Assembly (NCBI GenBank): GCA_039942715.1
Contig: JBDVBY010000007.1
Span: forward strand, 186,001-250,000
Direction of reading: 5' to 3'
DNA: 64,000 nt
Source: JABDJX01 sp039942715
GTDB lineage: Bacteria; Pseudomonadota; Alphaproteobacteria; Rhodobacterales; Rhodobacteraceae
The position numbers and the translations under genes were made by a program. The notes under the pieces are model-generated. The model was not told where the DNA came from. It searched no databases and was given only the letters and a program-made list of their open reading frames with translations. This document shows positions 51,621 to 61,032 of this stretch, piece by piece. How positions within the stretch are numbered: position 1 is the stretch's first letter; each line of letters starts with the position of its first letter.

Positions 51621-53006
51621 ATGGACACACTTATACTCTCGCGCATCCAATTTGGAGCGAACATCTCGTTTCATATCCTGTTCCCGACGATCACGATCGC
51701 TTTGGGCTGGGTACTTTTGTTTTTCAAACTGCGTTTCAACGCGACGGGTGATCAAAAGTGGATGGACGCTTACTTGTTTTGGGTAAAGGTGTTCGCGCTT
51801 AGTTTTGCGATGGGTGTTGTCTCGGGCATCACCATGTCGTTCCAATTTGGCACCAACTGGCCAGGGTTCATGGAAAAGGTCGGCAATATCGCGGGGCCGC
51901 TTCTGGCTTACGAGGTGATGACAGCGTTCTTCCTTGAGGCCGTGTTCCTTGGCATCATGCTGTTTGGCGCCTCCAAAGTGCCAAACTGGATGCACACCAC
52001 CGCGACGTTTCTTGTCGCCTTTGGCACCACAATGTCGACCTTCTGGATTATTGTGCTGAACTCTTGGATGCACACACCTGCAGGGTATGAAATGCGCGAG
52101 GGGGTAGCGTTCGCGACCGATTGGTGGGCGATCATTTTCAACCCGTCTATGCCGTACCGGCTTGCGCACATGTTGCTTGCCTCGGGGCTCACTGTTGCGT
52201 TTCTGATTGCTGGTATCTCGGCGATACGCTTGCTTTGGGGTGATACCAAGGAAAGTGTAAAGTCGACATTCCGCGTCGGTGTCTTGCTGGCCGCTGGCCT
52301 GATCCCGGTACAAATTTTGATGGGTGATTTTCACGGGCTAAATACGCTTGAGTATCAGCCCCAAAAAGTCGCAGCGATGGAAGGCAACTGGGAAACCGGA
52401 GGGAACGTGCCGCTGCTGTTGTTCGCAATGCCCGATGAAGAAACGCGTGAAAACCGTTTTGAAATTGGCATCCCAAGTGGTGCGTCAGTCATCCTCAAGC
52501 ATAGCCCAAGCGGCGTTGTGCCCGGTCTGAACGACTTTGTTGCCGAAGACGGCACACCGTTGCACCCGCCCGTCGCGGCCGTTTTCTGGAGCTTCCGCAT
52601 CATGGTCGGCACCGGGATGGCGATGTTGCTGCTGAGTTGGGCCGGGGCCTATGCTTTGCGCAAACGCGGCGCTAGCGACATGCCGAAACTGATGCTCTTC
52701 GCCTTTTCGGGCATGGCGTTCTCTGGCTGGATCGCCACACTTGCCGGATGGTACACAACCGAGATCGGCCGCCAGCCGTGGCTTGTCCAAGGGGTAATGA
52801 CCACCAAAGAAGCTGTGGCAGACGTACCTGCGGCGATGGTTCTTAGTACGCTGATCATTTACCTTGTGATCTATGCCGCGTTGATCCTCGCTTACATGGG
52901 CACGATCACGTACCTTGCGTGGAAAGCGACCCGCAATGAACCGCTGAGCAGTCGTCAGTATCCACGCAGCGGCGAGGCCGAAGTGCGCCTTGTACCGGGA
53001 GAATAA
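51621..53006 (+). CDS. cydA: Cytochrome bd-type quinol oxidase subunit I (CioA-like)
   Basis: The haem-bearing subunit, 461 residues with about nine membrane helices. H18 is the b595-type axial ligand; the Q-loop motif GDFHGLNTLEYQPQKVAAME is present. The Q-loop is the short form found in cyanide-insensitive oxidases (CioA) rather than the long E. coli CydA loop. It reduces oxygen to water with quinol and helps under low oxygen or with sulfide, NO or cyanide. It is preceded by a 210-nt gap in which I see no clear FNR box, and cydB starts 2 nt after its stop. Confidence 0.93.
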   Translation: MDTLILSRIQFGANISFHILFPTITIALGWVLLFFKLRFNATGDQKWMDAYLFWVKVFALSFAMGVVSGITMSFQFGTNWPGFMEKVGNIAGPLLAYEVMTAFFLEAVFLGIMLFGASKVPNWMHTTATFLVAFGTTMSTFWIIVLNSWMHTPAGYEMREGVAFATDWWAIIFNPSMPYRLAHMLLASGLTVAFLIAGISAIRLLWGDTKESVKSTFRVGVLLAAGLIPVQILMGDFHGLNTLEYQPQKVAAMEGNWETGGNVPLLLFAMPDEETRENRFEIGIPSGASVILKHSPSGVVPGLNDFVAEDGTPLHPPVAAVFWSFRIMVGTGMAMLLLSWAGAYALRKRGASDMPKLMLFAFSGMAFSGWIATLAGWYTTEIGRQPWLVQGVMTTKEAVADVPAAMVLSTLIIYLVIYAALILAYMGTITYLAWKATRNEPLSSRQYPRSGEAEVRLVPGE

Positions 53007-53008
53007 AC

Positions 53009-54019
53009 ATGGACATGTTCGGCGATCCAAACATCTGGCTGCCATGGACTTTTGCCGCGCTCATGGGACTTTCGATCCTGATCTACGTGGTCTTAGACGG
53101 ATTTGATCTTGGCGTCGGCTTGCTGATGCCTTTGGCGGATGACGCGGAAAAAGACCGCCTTGTCGCCAGTATCGGCCCATTTTGGGATGCCAACGAAACT
53201 TGGCTGGTGCTTGCAATCGGTATCTTGCTTGTGGCCTTTCCAACGGCGCACGGCGTTATCCTTACATCGCTTTATATGCCCGTGGCGATCATGTTGGTCG
53301 GTCTGATTCTGCGCGGCGTTTCGTTCGAATTTCGCGCCAAAGCTCCGATTTCGCAAAAAGCCTTCTGGAACGCTTCATTTTTCACAGGCTCGCTATTGGC
53401 CTCGCTTAGTCAGGGGTTCATGCTCGGCATGTATGTGATGGGCCTGACGTGGACAGGGCCACACATTGCCTTTGCGCTTTTGTCGGCCGTTTTCCTTACG
53501 GTCGGGTATAGCTTTATTGGCGCAGCATGGCTGATTGCAAAGACCGATGGGCTGTTACAGGAAAAGGCCGTGCATTGGGCCAAGGGTGGTCTTTGGGGGC
53601 TTGTCCTTGGTGTCGTGGCGATCTCGCTGGCCACGCCTTACGTTAGCCCACGCATTTTTGACAAATGGTTCGGGTTCCCACAGCTTTTATACCTCGCGCC
53701 GTTTCCTGTTCTTTCAGCGGCATTAATCGCTTACCTATGGTGGAAATTGCGCCGCCTGCCGATGGTTGGGGACCGCTTTGCGTGGATGCCTTTCGCAGCG
53801 ACCATGGCGCTTTTCTCGCTAAGCTTCGGTGGCATGGCTTACAGCTTTTACCCCTACGTGGTGCCCGAAAAACTGACCATTTACGAGGCCGCATCTGCGC
53901 CTGAAAGCCTGATGATTATCTTGGTCGGCACACTTTTCGTACTGCCCACGATCCTCGCCTATACCGTTCTAAGTTATTACATTTTCCGCGGGAAAGCGAC
54001 GGAACTGCGCTACGATTAA
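53009..54019 (+). CDS. cydB: Cytochrome bd-type quinol oxidase subunit II (CioB-like)
   Basis: A 336-residue subunit with about eight helices. The CydB signature YVVLDGFDLGVGLLMPLADD lies at about 26-45, followed by PFWDANETWLVLAIGILLVAF, both conserved in the family. It pairs with CydA and encloses the haem site. The downstream 139 nt to nrdR hold no cydX-like small gene, which fits a Cio-type enzyme. The cydDC assembly transporter is not in the window. Confidence 0.94.
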   Translation: MDMFGDPNIWLPWTFAALMGLSILIYVVLDGFDLGVGLLMPLADDAEKDRLVASIGPFWDANETWLVLAIGILLVAFPTAHGVILTSLYMPVAIMLVGLILRGVSFEFRAKAPISQKAFWNASFFTGSLLASLSQGFMLGMYVMGLTWTGPHIAFALLSAVFLTVGYSFIGAAWLIAKTDGLLQEKAVHWAKGGLWGLVLGVVAISLATPYVSPRIFDKWFGFPQLLYLAPFPVLSAALIAYLWWKLRRLPMVGDRFAWMPFAATMALFSLSFGGMAYSFYPYVVPEKLTIYEAASAPESLMIILVGTLFVLPTILAYTVLSYYIFRGKATELRYD

Positions 54020-54158
54020 TCTCGGTCTGAGGGGTGTTGCGCGAAAAGCAGTCGCGCATCTGGTATGTCAAATTCTGCTCTACCCAAAATGCGGGAAGCA
54101 TCCTATAAGGGCTGTGGGGTCCGGCTCTTGAGGCCCTAAAAGGCAGGAGAAGAGGCGG

Positions 54159-54623
54159 ATGCGCTGCCCGTTTTGCGGAAATATAGATACCCAAGTAAAA
54201 GACTCTCGCCCGGCTGAGGACCACGTTGCTATTCGGCGGCGCAGGTTCTGTCCGGCCTGCGGCGGTCGGTTCACCACATACGAGCGCGTGCAACTACGCG
54301 ATCTGGTGGTGATCAAATCCAACGGTAAACGCGAAGACTTTGATCGCGACAAGTTGGAGCGCTCGATTAGGATTGCGATGCAAAAACGGCCGATCGAGCC
54401 GGAGCGCATTGATCAAATGATCAGCGGCATTGTGCGGCGATTGGAAAGCATGGGCGAGACGGATATTCCGTCGACCACCATTGGCGAGATTGCGATGGAA
54501 AGTCTCGCGCGGATCGACACGGTCGGCTACGTGCGCTTTGCCAGTGTCTACAAAAACTTCCAGCAGGCCGATGACTTCGACAAATTTGTGAGCGAGCTGC
54601 GCCCGCCCGAAAAGGACGATTGA
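54159..54623 (+). CDS. nrdR: Transcriptional repressor NrdR
   Basis: A 154-residue repressor of ribonucleotide reductase genes that senses ATP/dATP. The zinc ribbon has C3, C6, C31 and C34, and the ATP-cone domain (about 49-139) includes LVVIKSNGKREDFDRDKLER. It is followed by ribD with a 4-nt overlap, the usual nrdR-ribD arrangement. Confidence 0.97.
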   Translation: MRCPFCGNIDTQVKDSRPAEDHVAIRRRRFCPACGGRFTTYERVQLRDLVVIKSNGKREDFDRDKLERSIRIAMQKRPIEPERIDQMISGIVRRLESMGETDIPSTTIGEIAMESLARIDTVGYVRFASVYKNFQQADDFDKFVSELRPPEKDD

Positions 54624-55720
54624 GCGGCTCTGACACGCGTCACATGGCGCACGCGCTGGCCTTGGGTCGGCGCGGGCTTGGGCGTGTCGCGCCTTGGCCG
54701 TCGGTGGGTTGTGTCATCGTTTCGGATGGTCAGGTTGTCGGGCGCGGAACCAGCGATTTAGCCACGCTGCGCCACGCTGAGATCGTTGCCCTTGATCAAG
54801 CCGGGGCTCGAGCCAAGGGCGCAACCGTCTATGTCACTTTGGAGCCCTGTTCGCACCAAGGTCGCACGCCGCCTTGCGCGGATGCGTTGATTGCCGCGGG
54901 CGTGGCACGGGTTGTGGTGGCGACCGGTGATCCGAACCCACTGGTGGCCGGGCAGGGCCTCGATAGACTGCGCGCCGCCGGTGTCGAGGTGACGACCGGA
55001 TTGGGCGATGCAGACGCGCTGCGCGACCATGCTGGTTTTCTGTCCGTACAATTGCGCAAGCGCCCCTTTCTCACGCTGAAACTGGCCACAACACTTGACG
55101 GGCGGATTGCGACAGCCACAGGGGAAAGCCAGTGGATCACCGGACCGGATGCCCGCCGCAAAGTGCACGCGATGCGCGCCAATCATGATTGCGTTATGGT
55201 CGGTGGTGGCACGGCGCGGGCAGATGATCCTTCGCTGACTGTGCGAGACGCGGACACGTCCGCGCGCCCTGCGCGGTTGGTTGTTTCGCGGCGGCTGTCG
55301 CTGCCGTGGCCAAACACATTGGCGCAGACGATTGAACAGGCTCCAGTGTGGATTGCTCATGGGCTGGACGATGCGGCGCAGGCTGACATAGACCGCTGGC
55401 GCGAAGCAGGTGCAAAGCTATTGGCGGTGCCTGCGAGCGATGGGCATGTAAATTTACCGCATCTTTTCAATCTCTTGGCGCAAGAAGGGCTGACCCGTGT
55501 TTTCTGCGAAGGCGGCGGCGCGCTGGCAGCGTCACTCCTTGGCGCAGGCCTTGTTGATGATCTTATCGTATTTTCGGCGGGTAAAGTTTTGGGCGCAGAA
55601 GGACAACCGTGTATTGGCGCATTAGGAATCTCGCAACTGGCGGATGCACCTGACTTTGAGTTGGTGGATGTCACGCGGATAGGCGATGACACGATGCAGC
55701 ACTGGCGTCTGCCTGCCTAA
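54620..55720 (+). CDS. ribD: Bifunctional riboflavin deaminase/reductase RibD
   Basis: A 366-residue enzyme for steps two and three of riboflavin synthesis. The N-terminal deaminase (about 1-145) has the zinc site HAE (RHAEIVAL) and PCSHQGRTPPC; the C-terminal reductase (about 150-366) has TLKLATTLDGRIATATGES and GGGALAASLLGAGLVDDL. The start is TTG at 54620, overlapping the nrdR stop (TTGA); ATG at 54644 would cut the conserved first helix. Its stop overlaps that of convergent kpsC by 4 nt. Confidence 0.95.
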   Translation: MSGSDTRHMAHALALGRRGLGRVAPWPSVGCVIVSDGQVVGRGTSDLATLRHAEIVALDQAGARAKGATVYVTLEPCSHQGRTPPCADALIAAGVARVVVATGDPNPLVAGQGLDRLRAAGVEVTTGLGDADALRDHAGFLSVQLRKRPFLTLKLATTLDGRIATATGESQWITGPDARRKVHAMRANHDCVMVGGGTARADDPSLTVRDADTSARPARLVVSRRLSLPWPNTLAQTIEQAPVWIAHGLDDAAQADIDRWREAGAKLLAVPASDGHVNLPHLFNLLAQEGLTRVFCEGGGALAASLLGAGLVDDLIVFSAGKVLGAEGQPCIGALGISQLADAPDFELVDVTRIGDDTMQHWRLPA

Positions 55721-57687
55721 GATTTGCGCGGCAACAACGCTTGAAGACGCGCGAAAAATGCGTTGCGCTTTGGCATCTTAAAACCTTTCGACAAGAGTGT
55801 GACGGCTTCTTCCACCGATAGCGGCGTGCCATCGCGCGGATCGGCATACCGCGGGTAGGCGATTAGGCAGGCATGGGCGAGGCCCGCCAAACTCGTCTCA
55901 GCATTGCGGTGCGCGGGTCGTGTCACCAGATCGTTGGTCAGCCCGCGTCCGCCATAAAACGGCATCCCAAGACAGGTCACGGGCAGCCCGCGCAAAAGCG
56001 CTTCGAACCCAAGCGTTGAGGTAATGGTCCAAACCTCATCCGCTAGCGCCAAAGCCTCATCCGCGCCAATGTTGAGCAACGCCAGATCGGCCAAACCCTC
56101 TAACGCGCTGTCCTCTACGTGCCCTTTGCGCAAGCCCGCTTCGACATCCGGGTGCGGTTTCCACAATATACGCGCGCTTGGGTTTTCGGCGCGGGTTTTG
56201 CGCAGGAGTTCCAGGTTCGTTTTGGTTTCTGAAGCCCCAAAAACAACAGATGCATCATCCTCAACCTGACCTGCGACAAGGATCGTGCGCTCGGCGGGTG
56301 CCAAATCGGGCGCAGGCGCTGATATGTTGTATTTGGTCAATCCAAGTCGGTTGATACGCGCGATTAAACCTTCGGCACGTCGGATTTCGCCAAGCGGCAG
56401 ATCGGAGCTTTGGGCGATTAGCGCGTCTAGTCGACCAGGAGTCGCAGGGTCGGTGTAAAGCGAAGGCTGATCCAGCACGAAAGAAAGGGGAGGGACAAGT
56501 TCGGCCCCCAGTCCACGTGAGCGCAAAAAGCCATCTTCCATTCGCCACGCGTCATCCGGAGCCTCAGCCTTTCCCCAAACAACGGTCTTGCGAGGCGTCT
56601 CAGCGGGCAAACGGCGTGCGAACTTCACTGGCATTTCGCGCCCCAATATCGCGGCCAGATGCGGCTTCTTCCAAGCCTTCATGCCAACCGCGACATACCC
56701 ATGTTGATCTTCGCGCCAAGCCGTTGCACGCGCTGCAAGATGCGCGATCACTTGTTCAATCTCGCAGAGCGCATCAGACGTGGGATCGTACCAAACCGGA
56801 TAAAGGATCATCGCCGCAGCAAAGAGCTGAGCGCGCGTCAGAACGCGTTCGCGCCGGGCTGGGGCGGCTTCGTCGCGGGTCAAACCCCATCCGGCATAGA
56901 ATGGCTGGCCGAACACGCGTGGCTGATGCCCTGCGAAAATCGCCTCAAACCCAATCGTAGAAGAATGTGTGTAAACGCCAACCGCGCCCTCAAACAGCCG
57001 CCATGGGCTGATCGGATCGGTGATCAATTTCACACGATCTGATAGATCAGCGGCGACGAAATGGCCGTTGCGCCCGCCGTCCATCTTCTCGGGATGCGCT
57101 TTGATCAGGATGTCACAGCCTGGATGCTCTGTTGCTGCAAAGGTGAGCATTTCAAGAAATTCAGCACGGCCAGCGCCCATCAAGGCGGCATCACCTTGGG
57201 TTTGGTCGATCACCACCACATAGCCGGGGGCAGGTGGGTCGATGTTTGGGTCGGTGGCGGAGTACTTGCCAAGATGCCAGTGTTTCAGGCTGTCGATGGC
57301 ATTTCGCGCACGATTCAAAAGCTGCGTGTCATCAAGCGGATGCGTGGCCAACAGTGTTTCAAGATCCGAGGGGCTTTCCCCATCAAAATGCACACCGGTC
57401 TTATCAAGACAGATGCCAATCGGGTCTTCGGATCGCACGCGCCCGGGGTGAACCGAGCGCAAGAACGCGTCTTCCACCGTCAGGATCGGGGCGTTTGCCC
57501 ATTCGGCAACAGCTTCTCCTCGCCAGCTGCGCGGTGTGCGTCCCCAAATGCCAACAAAGTCATCCTCACCGGGCACGCCAAGCGCAACGTCCCAGCCAGA
57601 CAGCTCCAATATACGAGAAAGGCGGCCCCCGTTAAGGAAGCCGCCTGTGTAAGCACAAAGCCTTGTGCGTTCTTTATTTAGCGTCAC
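55717..57687 (-). CDS. kpsC: Capsular polysaccharide beta-Kdo transferase KpsC-like
   Basis: A 656-residue cytosolic protein with two similar halves (about 1-330 and 345-656), as in KpsC/LipB, which builds the poly-beta-Kdo linker on lysophosphatidylglycerol for group 2 capsules. Repeated landmarks are VEDAFLRSV in the first half versus MEDGFLRSRGLGAELVPPLS in the second, and GFEAIFAGHQPRVFGQPFYA versus GFEALLRGLPVTCLGMPFYG. It starts with GTG, overlapping the stop of the export gene by 4 nt. Confidence 0.9.
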   Translation of the reverse strand: MTLNKERTRLCAYTGGFLNGGRLSRILELSGWDVALGVPGEDDFVGIWGRTPRSWRGEAVAEWANAPILTVEDAFLRSVHPGRVRSEDPIGICLDKTGVHFDGESPSDLETLLATHPLDDTQLLNRARNAIDSLKHWHLGKYSATDPNIDPPAPGYVVVIDQTQGDAALMGAGRAEFLEMLTFAATEHPGCDILIKAHPEKMDGGRNGHFVAADLSDRVKLITDPISPWRLFEGAVGVYTHSSTIGFEAIFAGHQPRVFGQPFYAGWGLTRDEAAPARRERVLTRAQLFAAAMILYPVWYDPTSDALCEIEQVIAHLAARATAWREDQHGYVAVGMKAWKKPHLAAILGREMPVKFARRLPAETPRKTVVWGKAEAPDDAWRMEDGFLRSRGLGAELVPPLSFVLDQPSLYTDPATPGRLDALIAQSSDLPLGEIRRAEGLIARINRLGLTKYNISAPAPDLAPAERTILVAGQVEDDASVVFGASETKTNLELLRKTRAENPSARILWKPHPDVEAGLRKGHVEDSALEGLADLALLNIGADEALALADEVWTITSTLGFEALLRGLPVTCLGMPFYGGRGLTNDLVTRPAHRNAETSLAGLAHACLIAYPRYADPRDGTPLSVEEAVTLLSKGFKMPKRNAFFARLQALLPRKS

Positions 57688-58808
57688 TCGCCCAGCGAAG
57701 CAATCGAAGCTGCTGAACCTACCGGAGCCACGATGGCACCAAGGACTTTGCTGAACTGTGTATATGGCGCTTCGGTGACGTAGACTGTGTCTTGGTCACG
57801 AATACCAAAGTCACGCGCAACGAACACACCGTTTGGTGATGTCAGATCAAGCACGTAGATAACACGCGTCTCGCTTGACAGATCGTTGCGGCCCAGAACC
57901 TTGTTTGCGACATGCGCTGGCTCGTCGCGGAAGACAAAGATGCCAGTCGGGTCAGCGAAGGCGGTTGAGAGGCCGCCAACAGTGGCAAGCGCTTCAACAG
58001 CGGACACATCTTGAGTTGTGAACGGCACTTTGACCTGAGCGCCAGTGGCACCCAAAGCAGTAAAGAAGCGTTCGTCTTGTTCAACCAAGATACGGTCACC
58101 ACCGCGTAGTGCGATATCTAGGGAAGGGTTCTCATAAAGGTCTTGCAACCAAGCCGTTCCAGAGTGACCGCCGCGAATGATTGTGATCTGCGTGATTTCA
58201 GGTGGCAATGTGATGCCGCCTGCCTGCGCAAGCATGGCTGTCAGTGTGCGCGTTGGGCGTTCAATCGGGTAAACACCCTGTGCGCCGACGCCGCCAATTA
58301 GAGAAACGGTTGCACCGTCACCGGCAAGGCGACGCACCAGAACCTGTGGATCAGGTGTCTGCGCTTCAAGCTTCTCAGTGATGATCCGGCGGATGGCTTC
58401 TGGCGTGTTGCCCGAAGCTTTGATCCGGCCAGCGTATGGAACAAAGATAAATCCTTGACCGTCCACCTGAATTTCTTCCAAAGCCGCAGCGCTTGCGCCT
58501 TCTGTTGTCAAAAGACCGTCGTCGACGTTTTCATAGACCAGCAGGCCAAGCGTGTCGCCGGGACGAACAGTGTCTGATCCCAGCACGCCGGCATTCACCA
58601 GTCCGCTGCCAAACCCAAGGTTCGGCGAAAAGTCGGCCGCCTTGGTGACCCGGTCGTCCACGCTGACAACATATGCGTTGCCATTCTCTAGGACCGACCC
58701 GTCGAAGATTTCATTTTTTGTGGGGCCGGAACGCGGAAGTGCGCAAGCTGTCAATACGCTTGCTGCAACACATAATGCGACCCAGCGGGGGGCTTTAATA
58801 ACTGTCAC
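57684..58808 (-). CDS. Polysaccharide export lipoprotein (Wza/KpsD-like)
   Basis: A 374-residue outer-membrane polysaccharide export protein. A signal peptide with lipobox LTAC (C22) is present. The Poly_export domain (about 85-175, with VRPGDTLGLLVYENVDDG and GQGFIFVPYAGRIKASG) is followed by SLBB-type repeats (VSLIGGVGAQGVYPIERP; LAQAGGITLPPE). It should form the outer-membrane channel for a capsule or exopolysaccharide. It is coupled to kpsC; no inner-membrane transporter genes are present here. Confidence 0.88.
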   Translation of the reverse strand: MTVIKAPRWVALCVAASVLTACALPRSGPTKNEIFDGSVLENGNAYVVSVDDRVTKAADFSPNLGFGSGLVNAGVLGSDTVRPGDTLGLLVYENVDDGLLTTEGASAAALEEIQVDGQGFIFVPYAGRIKASGNTPEAIRRIITEKLEAQTPDPQVLVRRLAGDGATVSLIGGVGAQGVYPIERPTRTLTAMLAQAGGITLPPEITQITIIRGGHSGTAWLQDLYENPSLDIALRGGDRILVEQDERFFTALGATGAQVKVPFTTQDVSAVEALATVGGLSTAFADPTGIFVFRDEPAHVANKVLGRNDLSSETRVIYVLDLTSPNGVFVARDFGIRDQDTVYVTEAPYTQFSKVLGAIVAPVGSAASIASLGE

Positions 58809-58920
58809 TGCTCGGTCTCCTCGACCTAGATAACGCCAAAGTTGGCGCGATTATGCCTATTCCGGCCTATTATTCCAGAACCTAACGACAAAAAAATCGT
58901 AATTCCAGCGAGAGAATCGC

Positions 58921-60207
58921 CTAGCGCAACACGACGCGAAGGTGTTGCTTGGTCGCCGCATGCTTGGATTCGGGACACAAGATTTGGACATAAGGCCCAT
59001 TTTGGGCCAACATAAGGTCCGGCAATTGGCGCAAAACTTTACGGCGATTGCGATAAGCATAAAAGCCGCCGGGGATTTGTGAGGTGGCTAAAAGGAAGCC
59101 GCGATAGGTCAAATAAGCGCTGTGATCCATGCTCTGTGGGGTGCGGAAAAAGTCGGAAATGGGCTGCTCAGACGCAAACTCAGGCCGGTGAAAGACCGCT
59201 TTTCCGTAGACTTTTAAGGGCAATCCGCGCCAGAGCGCCTGTTCTGCCGACGTCGAGTTGACCGTCACCGCCGAGCGTGCGCCATCCAACAACTGGGCAA
59301 GCTTGCCACCCGAGACAAAGTGCACGCGCTCCTCGAGACCATAGGTCGTACTCAGACGTTTGATCAAAGGACGTAAAGGTTCGCGCCCGTCTTCGAGCGG
59401 GTGCGCTTTTAAAACGAGGTGGTGATGAGATGGGGCGCCGCTTGCAAAGCCACGCATGACGTCGCTGAGAAAGCCTGCCTGGTCTTCAAACGGCCCAAAA
59501 TCACGAAAATTCGCGTCATGGGCGAGTTGCAACAGCACAAGATGATACGGAAACCCGCCGCGCTTGATTCGCTGAGAGGCGAGTGCGCGTAGGGCTGCCC
59601 GAATTGGTGTGCTGACCAGTTTGGCAAAGTGGAGGAGAAACTCGCGATTCACACCAGGCGTCCGGTGTGGGCGAAATCCCGGATAGCCGCGATTTCCGGC
59701 CATAAGAACAGCGTGATAGGCCGCCCCCCAAAACATATGCTGGTTCATGTCGCCCCAGCGATCGGGGGCTTCTGTGAGTTTCGGGTGATCCTGCGCGAGC
59801 GCGCCTTCCATATCGGGCAGCGAGATGTCCATCAAATCAGACGATGCATTTGCGCCGCCACGCTCGTAGGTGATCCAATAAGGCCGCAAGTAGCCCTCTT
59901 CAAACACATGGGTTGTCACATCAAGGTCCAAAGCGGCTTGATGGATCGGGCGCGAGGCTCCGTAGAGCACAATGTCGGTGATACCGCGTTCTTTGACCAA
60001 GTTTGCCAGATAGGAAGGCCAATCTTCCGGCATTCCGCGATAGGGAATATACCCCCCACCTCGCCAGAACAGCTGATCGCTGCGATTGAAGCCAACGCGC
60101 GTTACTTCCGCGCCCGTTGCTCTCAAGCTTTTGCCAAGCGCGCCAAAGAAAGGGCCGTGTGGACCTTGCAGGAAAAGGAAGCGTCTGTTTTGGCCGATCA
60201 AGAGCAT
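58921..60207 (-). CDS. kpsS: Capsular polysaccharide beta-Kdo transferase KpsS-like
   Basis: A 428-residue protein of the KpsS/LipA family, which adds the first Kdo to the lipid anchor before KpsC extends it. It has FLFLQGPHGPFFGALGKSL at the start, GYIPYRGMPEDW, HVFEEGYLRPYWITYERGG (the same EEGYxRPxW motif class as KpsC), and SAVTVNSTSAEQALWRGLPL near the end. It lies 112 nt upstream of the export lipoprotein gene on the same strand. Confidence 0.9.
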   Translation of the reverse strand: MLLIGQNRRFLFLQGPHGPFFGALGKSLRATGAEVTRVGFNRSDQLFWRGGGYIPYRGMPEDWPSYLANLVKERGITDIVLYGASRPIHQAALDLDVTTHVFEEGYLRPYWITYERGGANASSDLMDISLPDMEGALAQDHPKLTEAPDRWGDMNQHMFWGAAYHAVLMAGNRGYPGFRPHRTPGVNREFLLHFAKLVSTPIRAALRALASQRIKRGGFPYHLVLLQLAHDANFRDFGPFEDQAGFLSDVMRGFASGAPSHHHLVLKAHPLEDGREPLRPLIKRLSTTYGLEERVHFVSGGKLAQLLDGARSAVTVNSTSAEQALWRGLPLKVYGKAVFHRPEFASEQPISDFFRTPQSMDHSAYLTYRGFLLATSQIPGGFYAYRNRRKVLRQLPDLMLAQNGPYVQILCPESKHAATKQHLRVVLR

Positions 60208-60313
60208 GGGAATGTCTAGCGCGCAGAGATTGGCATGTCACGTCAGATAAGATGGCGTTCCTTTCTTACCTAAGGTAATTTAGAACCTCGTTGCGCTGCG
60301 CGGGCGCATCGCC

Positions 60314-60370
60314 CAACTGGAGGGGCGCTGCCCCTCCAGACCTCCCCGGAGTATTTTGAAATAGATGAAG
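60314..60370 (+). repeat. Dispersed hairpin repeat, family C, copy 4
   Basis: AACTGGAGGGGC, GCT, GCCCCTCCAGACCTCCCCGG, AGTATTTT, GAAATAG, ATGAAG. It lies in the 228-nt gap between divergent kpsS and ribE, 66 nt before the ribE start, so it could be inside the ribE leader. The gap holds no other recognisable feature and no FMN riboswitch signature. Confidence 0.75.
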
Positions 60371-60435
60371 GTCACGCGTTAGCTTGCGTGCAGAGGGTTA
60401 GACGTCTAACTCAAAGCAATAGGAGGGTTTAGCCC

Positions 60436-61032
60436 ATGTTCACTGGCATCATAACCGACATCGGAGAGATTTTAGACACTCGGCAAGAGGGGGATCTGCG
60501 GGTGCGGATTGGCACGCGGTATGACAGCGCGCGCATTGATATTGGTGCCTCTATTGCGTGCGACGGCGTTTGTCTGACGGTTGTAGAATGTGGTGAAACG
60601 GGCGGGCATTGGTTTGATGTGCAAGCCTCGGCGGAAACACTTTCGAAGACCAATCTGGACACTTGGGCCAAAGGAAAGCGCGTCAATCTAGAGCGTGCAT
60701 TGCGCGTTGGGGATGAACTGGGCGGGCATATCGTTTCGGGACATGTGGATGGCATGGCCGTGATTACAGAGATTCGTGAGGAAGGCGATAGCACGCGCGT
60801 GACGCTGAAAGCGCCGGATGATCTAGCACGGTTCATCGCTCCCAAAGGGTCGGTCGCGCTGAATGGCACTTCGCTCACGGTGAACGAGGTTGAGGGTGCA
60901 ACGTTCGGCATCAACTTTATCGCCCACACCAAGGCCGTGACCACTTGGGGCGATATGGCCGTTGGTGATCGCATTAATCTGGAAATTGACACGTTGGCCC
61001 GCTATGTGGCGCGGCTTGCTGAAACCGCATGA
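60436..61032 (+). CDS. ribE: Riboflavin synthase alpha chain
   Basis: A 198-residue enzyme that dismutates two lumazines to riboflavin. It has the canonical start MFTGIITDIGEI and two tandem lumazine-binding barrels with the repeats SIACDGVCLTVVE and SVALNGTSLTVNEVEG. ATG at 60436 follows AGGAGGG. Its stop overlaps the next gene by 4 nt. Confidence 0.96.
   Translation: MFTGIITDIGEILDTRQEGDLRVRIGTRYDSARIDIGASIACDGVCLTVVECGETGGHWFDVQASAETLSKTNLDTWAKGKRVNLERALRVGDELGGHIVSGHVDGMAVITEIREEGDSTRVTLKAPDDLARFIAPKGSVALNGTSLTVNEVEGATFGINFIAHTKAVTTWGDMAVGDRINLEIDTLARYVARLAETA

Noticed and set aside
54020..54158. Possible cydX small subunit after cydB
   Set aside because: No short frame with a membrane helix and ribosome-binding site.
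60208..60435. Possible FMN riboswitch ahead of ribE
   Set aside because: The conserved AGGGCAGGGTGAAATTCCC-type core is absent; the structured part is the family C repeat.
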